A DNA stretch of 64,000 nt from contig NZ_ALAP01000019.1 of assembly GCF_000280905.1 (NCBI RefSeq), positions 1-64,000 of the forward strand. The letters run 5' to 3'. Positions 23,231 to 31,214 of this stretch are shown here, piece after piece; positions within the stretch are counted from its first letter, which is position 1; each line of letters opens with the position of its first letter. The notes under the pieces are model-generated. The model searched no databases, was not told where the DNA came from, and saw only the letters and a program-made list of their open reading frames with translations. Source of the DNA: Streptomyces sp. AA1529. Its GTDB lineage: Bacteria > Actinomycetota > Actinomycetes > Streptomycetales > Streptomycetaceae. Made by a program: the position numbers and the translations under genes.

Positions 23231-23522
23231 TTACCAGAGGTCGGAGAACGGGGGGATTACTCGAGTGATCGCGATAAGGCGCAGACGGGGGAGGGGCAGC
23301 GCGTAGAACCAGCCGTCGACGAGCAGCGGGATGCGCCGCACCCCGCCTGGCACGCCCCGTCGCGGTCCTTGACCGAGATCCGTGACGTCAACGCCGACCT
23401 CGGCCAGTGCAACTATCTCCCGCGAGACGTTCAACCTCGGCAACCACCTGCGGAGGCAGACCCGACACCACATGCTCGGCGTCCGGGTCATACTCCCAAC
23501 GCCATGGGTCCCGATCGCTCAC
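23231..23522 (-). pseudogene. RelE/ParE-like toxin gene, frameshifted
   Basis: A GTG at 23522 overlaps the stop of the DUF6247-like gene (GTGA) and starts MSDRDPWRWEYDPDAEHVVS-, continuing to VVAEVERLAG before reaching a stop in frame. One frame over, coding continues from about the same point (EIVALAEVGVDVTDLG, then GPRRGVPGGVRRIPLLVDGW and LRLIAITRVIPPFSDLW) to the TAA at 23231. The two halves together give one RelE-type toxin of about 95 aa with an indel near the CTCGCGGGAGAT stretch (about 23420). Confidence 0.7.
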
Positions 23523-23920
23523 GCCGCTCCCTGCTCCTGGTCGATGCCGGCTTCAGCGCATGCTGCGTCAAGGATGCGACCGATCTCCGCCGCGAGTTCG
23601 CGCGCCTCGTGGATGTCGTCGGTCTCGGCCGCACGGTTTTCCAGCGCCCGCAGACGGGCGGCTCGGTCCGGGTGGCGCTCGACGGCCACGTAGACCGCCC
23701 ACTGCCCGGCGAAGCGACGCATGGGTGCCGCGCTCACCTGCTCTCGGGACTGCCGGAGTGCCGCGGCGCGCTCGTCATCAAATGTCGGCAGTGCGTCTGG
23801 GGCGATCAGCGCGAGAGCAGCACGCAGTTCCTCAGGCGTGCTGGCCGGCTGGGCGATGCGGTGAGCTTCCGGATCACTGTCGGCGATGTCGTGCATCGGT
23901 TCTTCGGGCTGCGTGGTCAT
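23519..23920 (-). CDS. DUF6247-like protein, probable antitoxin
   Basis: 133-aa acidic helical protein. The core LIAPDALPTFDDERAAALRQ followed by PMRRFAGQWAVYVAVERHPD resembles the actinobacterial DUF6247 family, whose genes I recall lying before RelE-type toxins. The start MTTQPEEP has GGAGA upstream. Its stop overlaps the start of the frameshifted toxin by 4 bp, the normal arrangement for a type II antitoxin-toxin operon. Located between att-like copies 1 and 2. Confidence 0.7.
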   Translation of the reverse strand: MTTQPEEPMHDIADSDPEAHRIAQPASTPEELRAALALIAPDALPTFDDERAAALRQSREQVSAAPMRRFAGQWAVYVAVERHPDRAARLRALENRAAETDDIHEARELAAEIGRILDAACAEAGIDQEQGAA

Positions 23921-24161
23921 CGCGGTCTCCAGTGAGGATCGACAGGTCCGCTGTGCGCCCTACGGTACGTGTTCGTCCCTCTCATGCGCATGGAGGTGTG
24001 CCTGTCCACTTCAGCTCACTCGGCGGGCTGCTGACCGCCGCCACCTTGACGGCGGCAAGTCGTCTTGACCGAGAGGGGAGGCGTTGGTCTGCGCGGCGTG
24101 GCGAGGCGACCGGTCGGCATACCGAGCGCCTGATCTGGCAGGCAGAGGTCTGGACATGAAC

Positions 24162-24188
24162 AACCCCCAGGTCGCTGACCTGGGGGTT
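24162..24188. terminator. Perfect hairpin next to att-like copy 2
   Basis: AACCCCCAGGTC - GCT - GACCTGGGGGTT, perfect 12-bp arms and 3-base loop, 7 bp from the tRNA remnant. It corresponds in place and sequence type to the tRNA terminator at 31108. Confidence 0.7.
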
Positions 24189-24195
24189 GGCGTTG

Positions 24196-24237
24196 GAGCG
24201 GGCGACGGGAATCGAACCCGCGCTCTGAGCTTGGGAA
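24196..24237 (-). repeat. tRNA-Gly(CCC) 3'-half remnant, att-like copy 2
   Basis: 42 bp identical to 31143-31184, covering the tRNA-Gly gene from the 5' edge of the anticodon loop through the acceptor 3' end. The sequence diverges exactly at the loop boundary (GCTCATG in the gene, TCAGCGG here), as expected for attL/attR of an element that integrates in the anticodon loop. Confidence 0.88.
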
Positions 24238-24419
24238 TCAGCGGTGCTTGAGTCTCCGGAAGGGTCCTGACCTGCACTTTCCTGCGAGGAGGCTGGGGGT
24301 GCCACGGTCTCTGGAGGCTGTACCTGACCGCTGTCGTCCGCTCTGCTGGGCACGGATGGGGCACGGGAGGGCGATACAGCGGACCCTGCCAGGGGGTGCG
24401 CTCGGGGTGGGCCGGCGCG

Positions 24420-24821
24420 TCAGAGAGGGATGACGCGGACTTGGTTGCCGCAGAGCTGGGTCATGTCGTCGCTGTCGGAGGTCAAGAGGGCGACAGGTTT
24501 CGGCTGACGCAGGGCGACCTCGGCGACCGTGGCGTCGATGGCGTACCTGTGTTCGTGCAGTCCGGCGTCTTCGAGTTGTTCCGCTGCTGCTGGCGCCGCT
24601 TGTTCGGTCACCGGCTCCAACTTGACGCGGGACAGGGCCCATTTCAGGCGAGGCATGTTGGTGCGTGAGTGGCTGACTTCCACGATGGTGTTGGCTCCGA
24701 TCACGAGATCGGCTCCCATGTCGTGGAAGACCTACAGCATCGCGAGAAGCTTGCGGTCCTGCGCGATCCAGGCGGAGAGCCCTTCCGAGTCCAGGACGAC
24801 GGTTTCTATGCGCTCGCTCAC
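24420..24821 (-). pseudogene. PIN-domain (VapC-like) toxin gene with an in-frame amber codon
   Basis: From the GTG at 24821 the frame reads MSERIETVVLDSEGLSAWIA- and so on to -LLAML, then TAG (24732-24734, codon 30), then continues VFHDMGADLVIGANTIVEVS ... AIDATVAEVALRQ ... LLTSDSDDM ... RVIPL to the stop. The PIN acidic residues are split by the stop (first Asp before it, the others after). CAG to TAG would explain it. The ATG at 24719 could give a 99-aa product lacking the first catalytic Asp. The GTG overlaps the antitoxin stop. Confidence 0.75.
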
Positions 24822-25015
24822 GCGGCGTCCGCGCCCTCGGAGGTGCCGGCGGGGCCGAAGATCTTCCCGCGCGCCTCGGCGAGCTCCTCGTCCCTGAAGG
24901 GGCCGTGCTCCTCCTCATGCCGGCGGAGGTCGTAGCCCAGGAGCTGATGCCGGATCTGGCGCGCTACGGCTTCAGCCACCCAGTCGGAGACGTTGTCCGT
25001 GAGAAACCCGAACAC
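24818..25015 (-). CDS. VapB-like antitoxin (start uncertain)
   Basis: Short helical protein with LTDNVSDWVAEAVARQIRHQ then EEEHGPFRDEELAEARGKIFGPAG, typical of antitoxins paired with PIN toxins. Its stop overlaps the toxin start (GTGA). The frame is open up to a GTG at 25144, but the extra 43 residues look unrelated and span a perfect inverted repeat at 25087-25116, so the GTG at 25015 (65 aa) is preferred. The usual ribbon-helix-helix N-terminus is not evident, so it may be truncated. Confidence 0.6.
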   Translation of the reverse strand: MFGFLTDNVSDWVAEAVARQIRHQLLGYDLRRHEEEHGPFRDEELAEARGKIFGPAGTSEGADAA

Positions 25016-25086
25016 TTCCTGGCCTTCACAGCGATCGCCACCAGCCTCCGCACCGACCTCTGAGCTGCTCTGATTTCGGTGAAGCT

Positions 25087-25116
25087 CCTTCGCCAGGGTT
25101 ACGATCCTGGCGAAGG
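25087..25116. promoter_or_regulatory. Perfect 11-bp inverted repeat upstream of the VapBC-like pair
   Basis: CCTTCGCCAGG - 8 bp - CCTGGCGAAGG. It lies 72 bp before the preferred antitoxin start and could be the TA operator or an old terminator. Confidence 0.5.
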
Positions 25117-25264
25117 GGAACCAGTCCGCCTGAGTCAAGCCCACCGGATCTACGAAATTCGGGGCAGCTCAGACGCCGTTCGAGTCGTCCGATCCCGGGT
25201 GCGATGAGTGTGGTGATGTCAAATTTTGGCCACGTCATGGATCACATGAACCACAGCGAACGTG

Positions 25265-26119
25265 TCAGAGGACAATATCGGCGACGCGCAGGATCTCGTC
25301 GATGTCGTCGCTGGTCGGGTTGAGGATCAGTTCGTCTGCTCCGATCGCCTCGAACTCGCTGACGGTTTTCCTGATCACGTCCGCTCCTCCGCTCACCGCG
25401 GATGCGATGAAACCAGCGGTGTCCGCTCCTGCGGTGGAGTAGTAGTCGTAGACGTTCGCCCGGCCAGCCTCGATGTCCGCGACCGCGTAGTAGGCGATAG
25501 CGACCAAATACGGAGAGCCCCCACGTCCGGCTTCCTTCCACGCTGTACGCACGCCGTCGAAGGCACCGGCGATCATGTGTGCCGGGACCGACGCACCGAT
25601 ATAGCCACGGCCGGAGCGTGCCACGCGGTCGTACGAAGCCTGGACCATGCCGCCGAAGAGCAAAGGCACCTCACGGCTGCCCCGGGGCACCAGCGGGTTG
25701 TCACAGCCGGCGGGAGTCTCGCCCCGCCACACGCTCTTGTATGTCTCGATATCACGGTCGAGCCGCTTGCCCGTCCCGCGCGGGCCCAGGCCCTCCACTA
25801 CGAAATCGTCGGGCCGCCCCCCAAGGCCGATACCGAGGGTGAATCGGCCGCCCGAGACACCGTCGATACTCTGCGCCTCCTTGGCCAGCAGATGGGCAGG
25901 CCATACCGGGCCGAGGAGGACGTTGCTGATGAGCCCGATCCTATTGGTGGCACCTGCCGCCGCTGCGAGCGCGACGGTGTCCATCACTCCCGGGTAGGCG
26001 ACACGGCCCACACTGCCCAGGGAGGCGAACCCTGCTTCTTCGGCGCGCCGTGCCCACTCTGGAATGGCCTCCGCTCTCACATCGCGTATCTGATTGGGGA
26101 TTCCGATACCAATTTTCAT
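25265..26119 (-). CDS. LLM-class flavin-dependent oxidoreductase
   Basis: 284-aa luciferase-like TIM-barrel enzyme. It starts MKIGIGIPNQIRD (first strand) and contains GLISNVLLGPVWPAHLLAKE and GGRFTLGIGLGGRPDDF (about 93-109), the usual F420/FMN-binding regions, and ends with the barrel segment EAIGADELILNPTSDDI. The substrate and the flavin cofactor (F420 or FMN) cannot be decided. It lies inside the tRNA-bounded island, 170 bp downstream of the SDR gene on the same strand. Confidence 0.88.
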   Translation of the reverse strand: MKIGIGIPNQIRDVRAEAIPEWARRAEEAGFASLGSVGRVAYPGVMDTVALAAAAGATNRIGLISNVLLGPVWPAHLLAKEAQSIDGVSGGRFTLGIGLGGRPDDFVVEGLGPRGTGKRLDRDIETYKSVWRGETPAGCDNPLVPRGSREVPLLFGGMVQASYDRVARSGRGYIGASVPAHMIAGAFDGVRTAWKEAGRGGSPYLVAIAYYAVADIEAGRANVYDYYSTAGADTAGFIASAVSGGADVIRKTVSEFEAIGADELILNPTSDDIDEILRVADIVL

Positions 26120-26288
26120 GGGTCGTGTTCTTTCTGCGAATGGTCAGTGCGTCGGAGGGTCGTGCGCTTACCGCAGAGATTGCACTTGCGGAGCGTGCTG
26201 TTCATTCGGTGGTTCGGGGGTGTTGAGCGGTGTGAGACGCCCGGTGGCCAACCTGAGGAGAGAACCGGGGGGGGCGCCGTGTCCGGTC

Positions 26289-27062
26289 TTATAGATGTCC
26301 GCCGTCGACGGACAGGTCGATCCCGTTGGCCAGCCGGTTCTCCAGCAGGAACCGGCAGGCGTCGACGATGTCGGCCATGCGGCCGAGCTCGCCGGTCAGC
26401 GTCTCCGAGCGGAACTGGACCAGAGTGTCGGCCAGTTCCGGTCGACTCTGCCAGAACGGGCTGTCGCCGATCGGTCCGGGGTGGATCGCGTTCACCCGGA
26501 CCGGCGCCAGCTCGATGCTCAGCGTCCGCACCATCCCGGTCACGGCGGCGTTGACGGCCGTCAGGGTCGTCGAGCCGGGGTACGGGTAGTCCTTGGCACC
26601 GCCGCCGAACAGCAGCACCGCCGCGTTCGGCGCCAGGCGTTCGGCCAGAGCGGCTATGACGGCCGTGTACCCGACGACCTTTGTCACGGCCAACTGGCTC
26701 GCGGTCGTTATGTCGAACCCGGCCAGAGTGTTGCGGTCGCGGACCATACCGACCAGGACGAGCCGGTCGACCTGCTCGACCGGAGCGAGCGCCACGGCGA
26801 CGGTCTCCGGGCGGCTGAGGTCAAGCGCCAGGCCGGTGACCACGCCCGGACAAGCCGGGCCATCGCCGTTGGCGACGGTCGGTGGATGCCCGGCTACCGT
26901 CGCGGCGGTCTCCACGACCTCGGCGGTCAGTTCTGCGGCTACGGTCTCGGCCCGCTTGGCCTCGCGCCCGGTGACGACGACGTTCGCGCCGTCGCGCAGA
27001 TAGGCGGCGGCCAGTTCCCGGCCGGTGCCCTGTGTGGCGCCGATGATGAGGACGTTAACCAA
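26289..27062 (-). CDS. SDR-family protein with an altered active site
   Basis: 257-aa Rossmann protein: NVLIIGATQGTGRELAAAYL is the TGxxxGxG-type cofactor motif. TTG at 27062 is preferred because GGAAGGGTG lies upstream and the fold starts right after; an ATG at 27122 only adds non-SDR residues. Where YxxxK is expected (PGSTTLTAVNAAVTGMVRTL) both Tyr and Lys are replaced by Thr and Asn, although IHPGPIG and the C-terminal DLSVDGGHL are normal. It may be a binding or regulatory SDR (NmrA/SDRa5-like) rather than a classical dehydrogenase. Confidence 0.82.
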   Translation of the reverse strand: MVNVLIIGATQGTGRELAAAYLRDGANVVVTGREAKRAETVAAELTAEVVETAATVAGHPPTVANGDGPACPGVVTGLALDLSRPETVAVALAPVEQVDRLVLVGMVRDRNTLAGFDITTASQLAVTKVVGYTAVIAALAERLAPNAAVLLFGGGAKDYPYPGSTTLTAVNAAVTGMVRTLSIELAPVRVNAIHPGPIGDSPFWQSRPELADTLVQFRSETLTGELGRMADIVDACRFLLENRLANGIDLSVDGGHL

Positions 27063-27380
27063 CTCGTGTTCACCCTTCCGTTGGGGGATGAGGATCGATG
27101 GGGCCTTGGCTGCCGAGTGCATGGGCAGGGCACTGCGTGGATTGCGAGAAGCCGGGCTGGTCCTCCCTTTCTGAAGCCGTGTTCAGCGTCTGAGCTGGTC
27201 GCGTTCGGTGTTGCTCCCAGGGCGTCCGGTGGTCCCGCCGGCGTCGTGGCGAGCGGCGGGGCGCCGGTTCTTCGAGCAGGACGGCCTGCCGGGGCCGCAC
27301 CAATTGAGTTTTGGTGCACGGGCCGGACAGGGCAGGCTTGGGCGGAGCTTCCCGAGCCCCCGCCGGTCCCGGGCCGGGGC

Positions 27381-27404
27381 GAGCCTGCCGGGCCCGGCAG
27401 GCTC
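27381..27404. terminator. 24-bp perfect palindrome downstream of the hemerythrin gene
   Basis: GAGCCTGCCGGG followed at once by CCCGGCAGGCTC. It lies 86 bp after the end of the leftward hemerythrin gene in an otherwise gene-free stretch of about 430 bp (27063-27489). A terminator is likeliest; an operator for the SDR gene is possible. Confidence 0.5.
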
Positions 27405-27489
27405 CTCCCGTGGACAAGCGGATCAAGAGCAGAGAGGCACGTTGCTCTGCGAGAACACGGGCCCGCGCCGCGTCCGCTGTCGTCGTCGA

Positions 27490-28182
27490 TCAGCCGGTGC
27501 CGAGGTCTGAATCCCGGCTCGCGGAAACCAGGCGCTCATGGTGGTTCCGATAAAGACGGGTCCCGAGCGGGCGGCCGGCATGCCAGACGACAGCGGGAAC
27601 GGCGGCGCGCAGGAGCTGGGCCTGCTCCTCGCTCGCCCCGTGCAGGGCCATGCCCAGCATCAGCAGGCGCTGCGAGAAACGCACTTTACCCAGGGACGCC
27701 TCGACGGTCGTCTTCCACTCGCGTTCGGTCAGGTGGCGATCGATGAGCGGCAGAATACGCTGCTCCTCCAGCGCCAAATGCTCATACAGCCCCGGCAGTA
27801 GACGTTCCGCGACGGCGGCGACGGCATCCCGGTCGGACGCGTCGGCGGTGGCCTGCCAGCGCCGGCCGTTCGCGGCGAGCGTCTTCAAGTCCTTGTCTAT
27901 GGAGGTGTGCTGCTGATCCATCGCCTCGATGAGGGGCCCGACGTCATCGGGGCAGCGCTCCCGCAGCCGGGGCCACACATGGTCGTCCTCGCTGGTGTGA
28001 TGGGCATGCAGGAAGTCGACCATCATCAGTACGTGGCCGGCGACGACGTCAGTGCCCCGCGCATCACCGGCCGGCACACCCACGATCAGCGCGGGCAGAG
28101 CGCCGAACTCTCTCCGCATGGCGTCGTGCGCGCCGATCATGTCGCGGCTGTCAGCCATCTTTGCGTTCTTCTCGGTGTGCAT
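27490..28182 (-). CDS. Hemerythrin (HHE) domain protein
   Basis: 230-aa protein with a complete HHE cation-binding four-helix bundle: IGAHDAMRREF (about residue 16), FLHAHHTSEDDHVWPRLRER (about 60-80), DQQHTSID and LYEHLALEEQRILPL (about 140). These His/Glu residues bind a diiron centre that can sense or carry O2 or NO. A C-terminal region of about 65 residues follows. ATG 28182 (MHTEKNAK) is used; ATG 28158 with GAGAAG upstream is an alternative. Divergent from the AfsR-like regulator. Confidence 0.85.
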   Translation of the reverse strand: MHTEKNAKMADSRDMIGAHDAMRREFGALPALIVGVPAGDARGTDVVAGHVLMMVDFLHAHHTSEDDHVWPRLRERCPDDVGPLIEAMDQQHTSIDKDLKTLAANGRRWQATADASDRDAVAAVAERLLPGLYEHLALEEQRILPLIDRHLTEREWKTTVEASLGKVRFSQRLLMLGMALHGASEEQAQLLRAAVPAVVWHAGRPLGTRLYRNHHERLVSASRDSDLGTG

Positions 28183-28284
28183 GGGAGAAGTTTTGAGGCC
28201 GTACCTTTCAAACCGCATACAGCACGGATACCGCGCAGTCCTCACCACGTTGCCGCCGCCGGTGACATGGGCTTACATGGTGCG

Positions 28285-30972
28285 GTGCTGACGTTCGCGG
28301 TGCTGGGTCCGCTCGAAGTCCGTGCGGGTGATCGTCCGGTCCACGTCGGGGGCCGGATGCCCCGTAGGCTACTGGCGATCTTGGTCGCTGGGGACGGCCG
28401 ACCGATCTCGGAGGACAGCCTGGCGGAAGGGTTGTGGGGTGACCGCCAGCCACGCAACCCTGCGGGCGCCTTGCAGGTGTACGTCTCGCGGCTCCGCCGG
28501 GTGCTGCCGGGCACGGCGTTGCAGCGCTCCGCCGGCGGCTACCGGCTCGTTCCCGTCGGCACCGACGTCGAACAGTTCCGTGGCCACCTCGTCCGCGCCC
28601 ACGCGCTGGTGGCCGACGACCGCCAGGTCGAGGCACACGAGGCTTTCGAGGCGGCGTTGGGGTTGTGGCGCGGGACACCGTACGAGGACTTGGGCGACGA
28701 CGAGTCGACGGTGGCGATCCGTGCCGCTTTGCTGGAACAGCGTGACAGCGCCCAGGAGGAGGCCGCCGCGTCGCTGCTGGCCTCCGGCAACCACGCCGGT
28801 TCCGTGGCCAGGCTCGAACTGCTGGTGCACGCCGCTCCGTACCGCGAACGGCGTTGGCAACTGCTCGCGCTGGCGCTCTACCGTTGCGGACGCCAAGCTG
28901 ACGCTCTCAACGCGGTGCGTCGCGTGCGGACCTTGCTGGCCGAGGAACTGGGTGTCGACCCGGGACCGATGTTGCGGCAGCTCGAAAGTCGCATCCTGTC
29001 CCAGGACCCGGTCCTGGCGGCGGCCACCGGCGCCCCGGCAGTGAAGCCCAAGGACCGGCCGCTGTCGTCGTTCATCGGCCGCGACGCCGATCTGACGCTG
29101 CTGAGCCGTCTCGTCGGCCTGCACCGGCTCGTCACCGTCGTGGGGCCCGCCGGATCGGGCAAGACCCGTCTGGCCGTGGAATGGGCAGGGCGGGACGCGG
29201 TCGTCCGGCTCGCCGATGTAGCCGACCCCGCCCACCTGGTCTCAGCGGTCGCCGCGGCGACCGGCGTCACCGGGTTCACCGGGGACCTGTACGAGGCACT
29301 CATCAAGCGGCTGCGCCGGTACGGGAAAGCTCTGGTACTCGACAACTGCGAGCACCTCGGCGGCGAGGTGGCCCAGGTTGTCGTCGACCTGCTCGACCGG
29401 ATCCCCACGTTGAGTGTGGTGGCCACCAGCCGCAGCCCGCTCGGCGTCGACGGCGAGCACAGTCTGCCGCTCGGGCCGCTGGCCGCCGACGACGCCGTGA
29501 CGCTACTGACCGATCGCATCCGCGCGGGCCGCCCCGGCTGGACCGAGCAGGACGCCGACCGCCAGGATCTGGACCGCCTCGCCAACGCACTGGACCGTCT
29601 GCCGCTGGCCCTGGAGCTGGCGGCGGCGCGGGTGCGGACCTTCGGCGTACGGGGGCTGATCGAGAACCTGGACGACCGTTTCACCGTGCTGGGCAGGATC
29701 CCGCACAGCAAGATGACCCCCCACGCGACGTTGCAGGAGGCCGTCGCCTGGAGTTTCGACCTCCTGTCCGGTGAGGAGTACGACCTCGCGGTGCGGCTCT
29801 GGCCTTACGAGGGCGGCTTCCCCTTGGAGGCCGCGGGCTCCGCCGGTGGTCTTGGCACACTCGTCTCGCTGGTCGACCAGTCCGTGGTCACCGCCGAGAC
29901 CGGCGGCAGCACGGCGCGCTACTGGATGCTGGAGACGATCCGGGCGTACGGCCGGTCCGTGGACGGAGATCCGGCGGCGACCCGGGCTGCTCATGCCCTC
30001 TGGGTCCGCGAGCTGGTCGCCCGAGCCGAGGGTGACCTGCAGGGCGTACGGTCCGCGACCACGATGGCGGCGCTGCGTCTGGAATTGCCGAACCTGCGCG
30101 CGGGGCTCGCACACGACCTGACGTATGCCCCGGTCGAGGCATTGCGTACGGCCGCGCGGCTCATGTGGTTCTGGATCCGCAGCGGCCTGCTTGCCGAGGG
30201 CAACCGGACGCTGAGCGCGGCCCTCGCCGCAGCGCCGGACGCGCCGCTCGGCGACATCGTGCGTGCCAAGACCTCCTCGGCTGCCCTTTTCTACTTCACC
30301 GGCGACGTCACCACGGCGCGTCACACGCTGTCCGAGGCGAACTTGGCGGTGGCCTCGGAACCGAGGTATCGAAGCTTGCTCGCCGAGGTCCGCTACTACC
30401 AGGCGCTGGTCCAGTTGCCGGGAGGCGACCCGGTGGTCGCGCTGGCCGCCTCGGCCGAGGCGCACGCCATCGCCACCGAGACGCAGACCACCTGGCTTGT
30501 CGCGGCGACCGCGATGGCGTGGGGCGCCGCCCTCGTCATGGCCGGCCGGATCGCCGAAGGCCGGGACCGGTTGCAGGCCGCGGTGCAACTCGCCGACGCA
30601 TCCGGGCTCGTCTGGACGGCCGCGCTCAGCGAGCTGATGCTGGCCCAGACCCTGGTCGACGCGAAGGGCAGCGAAGCGTTGCCCCTGCTGCGGTCCTCGC
30701 TGCGGCGCTTCCTCGTCGAAGGAGACCTGAGCAATCAGCTGGCCGTGCTGCACAACGGGGCCCTGGTCCTGGACGCGGCCGACGACGCGGCCGGCGCCGC
30801 GCTGCTCCGCGGCGTCGTCCATTTTCACCAGGCGCACAGCGACATCCGACCGGCTGGCACCTTTCTGCAGTCGACCGTGCCGCAGGGCTGGTACGAAGGC
30901 GCGCCGCCCTCCCAGCCGGCAGCGCTCAACGATGCCCTTGCCGTCCTGAGCGCCTCGGTGCGCGCTGTGTGA
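28285..30972 (+). CDS. AfsR/SARP-family regulator (wHTH-BTAD-NB-ARC-TPR)
   Basis: 895-aa large regulator. It begins MLTFAVLGPLEVRAGDRPVH with an OmpR-type winged helix (1-90), then the BTAD domain (about 95-245, ending EELGVDPGPMLRQLESRIL). The ATPase core has Walker A VVGPAGSGKTRLAVEW (about 284-299) and LVLDNCEHLGGEV as Walker B. A TPR-rich C-terminus follows. Such proteins activate secondary-metabolite or stress operons in Streptomyces. GTG 28285 is chosen from the conserved N-terminus; ATG 28267 is also in frame. It shares a promoter region of about 100 bp with the hemerythrin gene. Confidence 0.88.
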   Translation: MLTFAVLGPLEVRAGDRPVHVGGRMPRRLLAILVAGDGRPISEDSLAEGLWGDRQPRNPAGALQVYVSRLRRVLPGTALQRSAGGYRLVPVGTDVEQFRGHLVRAHALVADDRQVEAHEAFEAALGLWRGTPYEDLGDDESTVAIRAALLEQRDSAQEEAAASLLASGNHAGSVARLELLVHAAPYRERRWQLLALALYRCGRQADALNAVRRVRTLLAEELGVDPGPMLRQLESRILSQDPVLAAATGAPAVKPKDRPLSSFIGRDADLTLLSRLVGLHRLVTVVGPAGSGKTRLAVEWAGRDAVVRLADVADPAHLVSAVAAATGVTGFTGDLYEALIKRLRRYGKALVLDNCEHLGGEVAQVVVDLLDRIPTLSVVATSRSPLGVDGEHSLPLGPLAADDAVTLLTDRIRAGRPGWTEQDADRQDLDRLANALDRLPLALELAAARVRTFGVRGLIENLDDRFTVLGRIPHSKMTPHATLQEAVAWSFDLLSGEEYDLAVRLWPYEGGFPLEAAGSAGGLGTLVSLVDQSVVTAETGGSTARYWMLETIRAYGRSVDGDPAATRAAHALWVRELVARAEGDLQGVRSATTMAALRLELPNLRAGLAHDLTYAPVEALRTAARLMWFWIRSGLLAEGNRTLSAALAAAPDAPLGDIVRAKTSSAALFYFTGDVTTARHTLSEANLAVASEPRYRSLLAEVRYYQALVQLPGGDPVVALAASAEAHAIATETQTTWLVAATAMAWGAALVMAGRIAEGRDRLQAAVQLADASGLVWTAALSELMLAQTLVDAKGSEALPLLRSSLRRFLVEGDLSNQLAVLHNGALVLDAADDAAGAALLRGVVHFHQAHSDIRPAGTFLQSTVPQGWYEGAPPSQPAALNDALAVLSASVRAV

Positions 30973-31107
30973 CCGCTGCGACCCGGGTGTATGGATGCCC
31001 GGCCAGGATCAGGTGGGGAGCGGTTCACGGCCCGTACTACGTCGACACCCATACCAGCTTTATGGCATGCGAATGGCACGCCGCCCCTGAGAGGTCTAGA
31101 CAACGCT

Positions 31108-31136
31108 GAAGCCCCAGATCATTGACCTGGGGCTTC
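31108..31136. terminator. Terminator hairpin of tRNA-Gly
   Basis: GAAGCCCCAG - 9 bases - CTGGGGCTTC, perfect 10-bp arms, 7 bp downstream of the tRNA 3' end on the minus strand. Confidence 0.75.
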
Positions 31137-31142
31137 ATATAA

Positions 31143-31184
31143 GAGCGGGCGACGGGAATCGAACCCGCGCTCTGAGCTTGGGAA
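31143..31184 (-). repeat. att-like copy 3, inside the functional tRNA-Gly
   Basis: The 42-bp segment that recurs at 24196-24237 (identical) and 23004-23045 (39 of 42). Together these bound two presumed insertions of about 6.9 kb and 1.2 kb. Confidence 0.85.
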
Positions 31185-31214
31185 GCTCATGTTCTACCAT
31201 TAAACTACGCCCGC
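31144..31214 (-). tRNA. tRNA-Gly (anticodon CCC)
   Basis: Complete 71-nt cloverleaf. The acceptor arm GCGGGCG pairs with CGCCCGC. The anticodon stem TGAGC/GCTCA encloses loop TTCCCAA (anticodon CCC), and the T arm contains GGTTCGATTCC. The CCA end is not encoded. The 3' half is duplicated at two upstream positions, marking it as an integration target. Confidence 0.95.

Noticed and set aside
23004..24237. Two extra tRNA-Gly genes
   Set aside because: Both copies lack everything 5' of the anticodon loop; they are 3'-half remnants.
25026..25238. Leftward frame starting MTWPKFDITTLIAP
   Set aside because: It overlaps the inverted repeat and the antitoxin frame, ends in low-complexity residues and has no homologous motif that I recognise.
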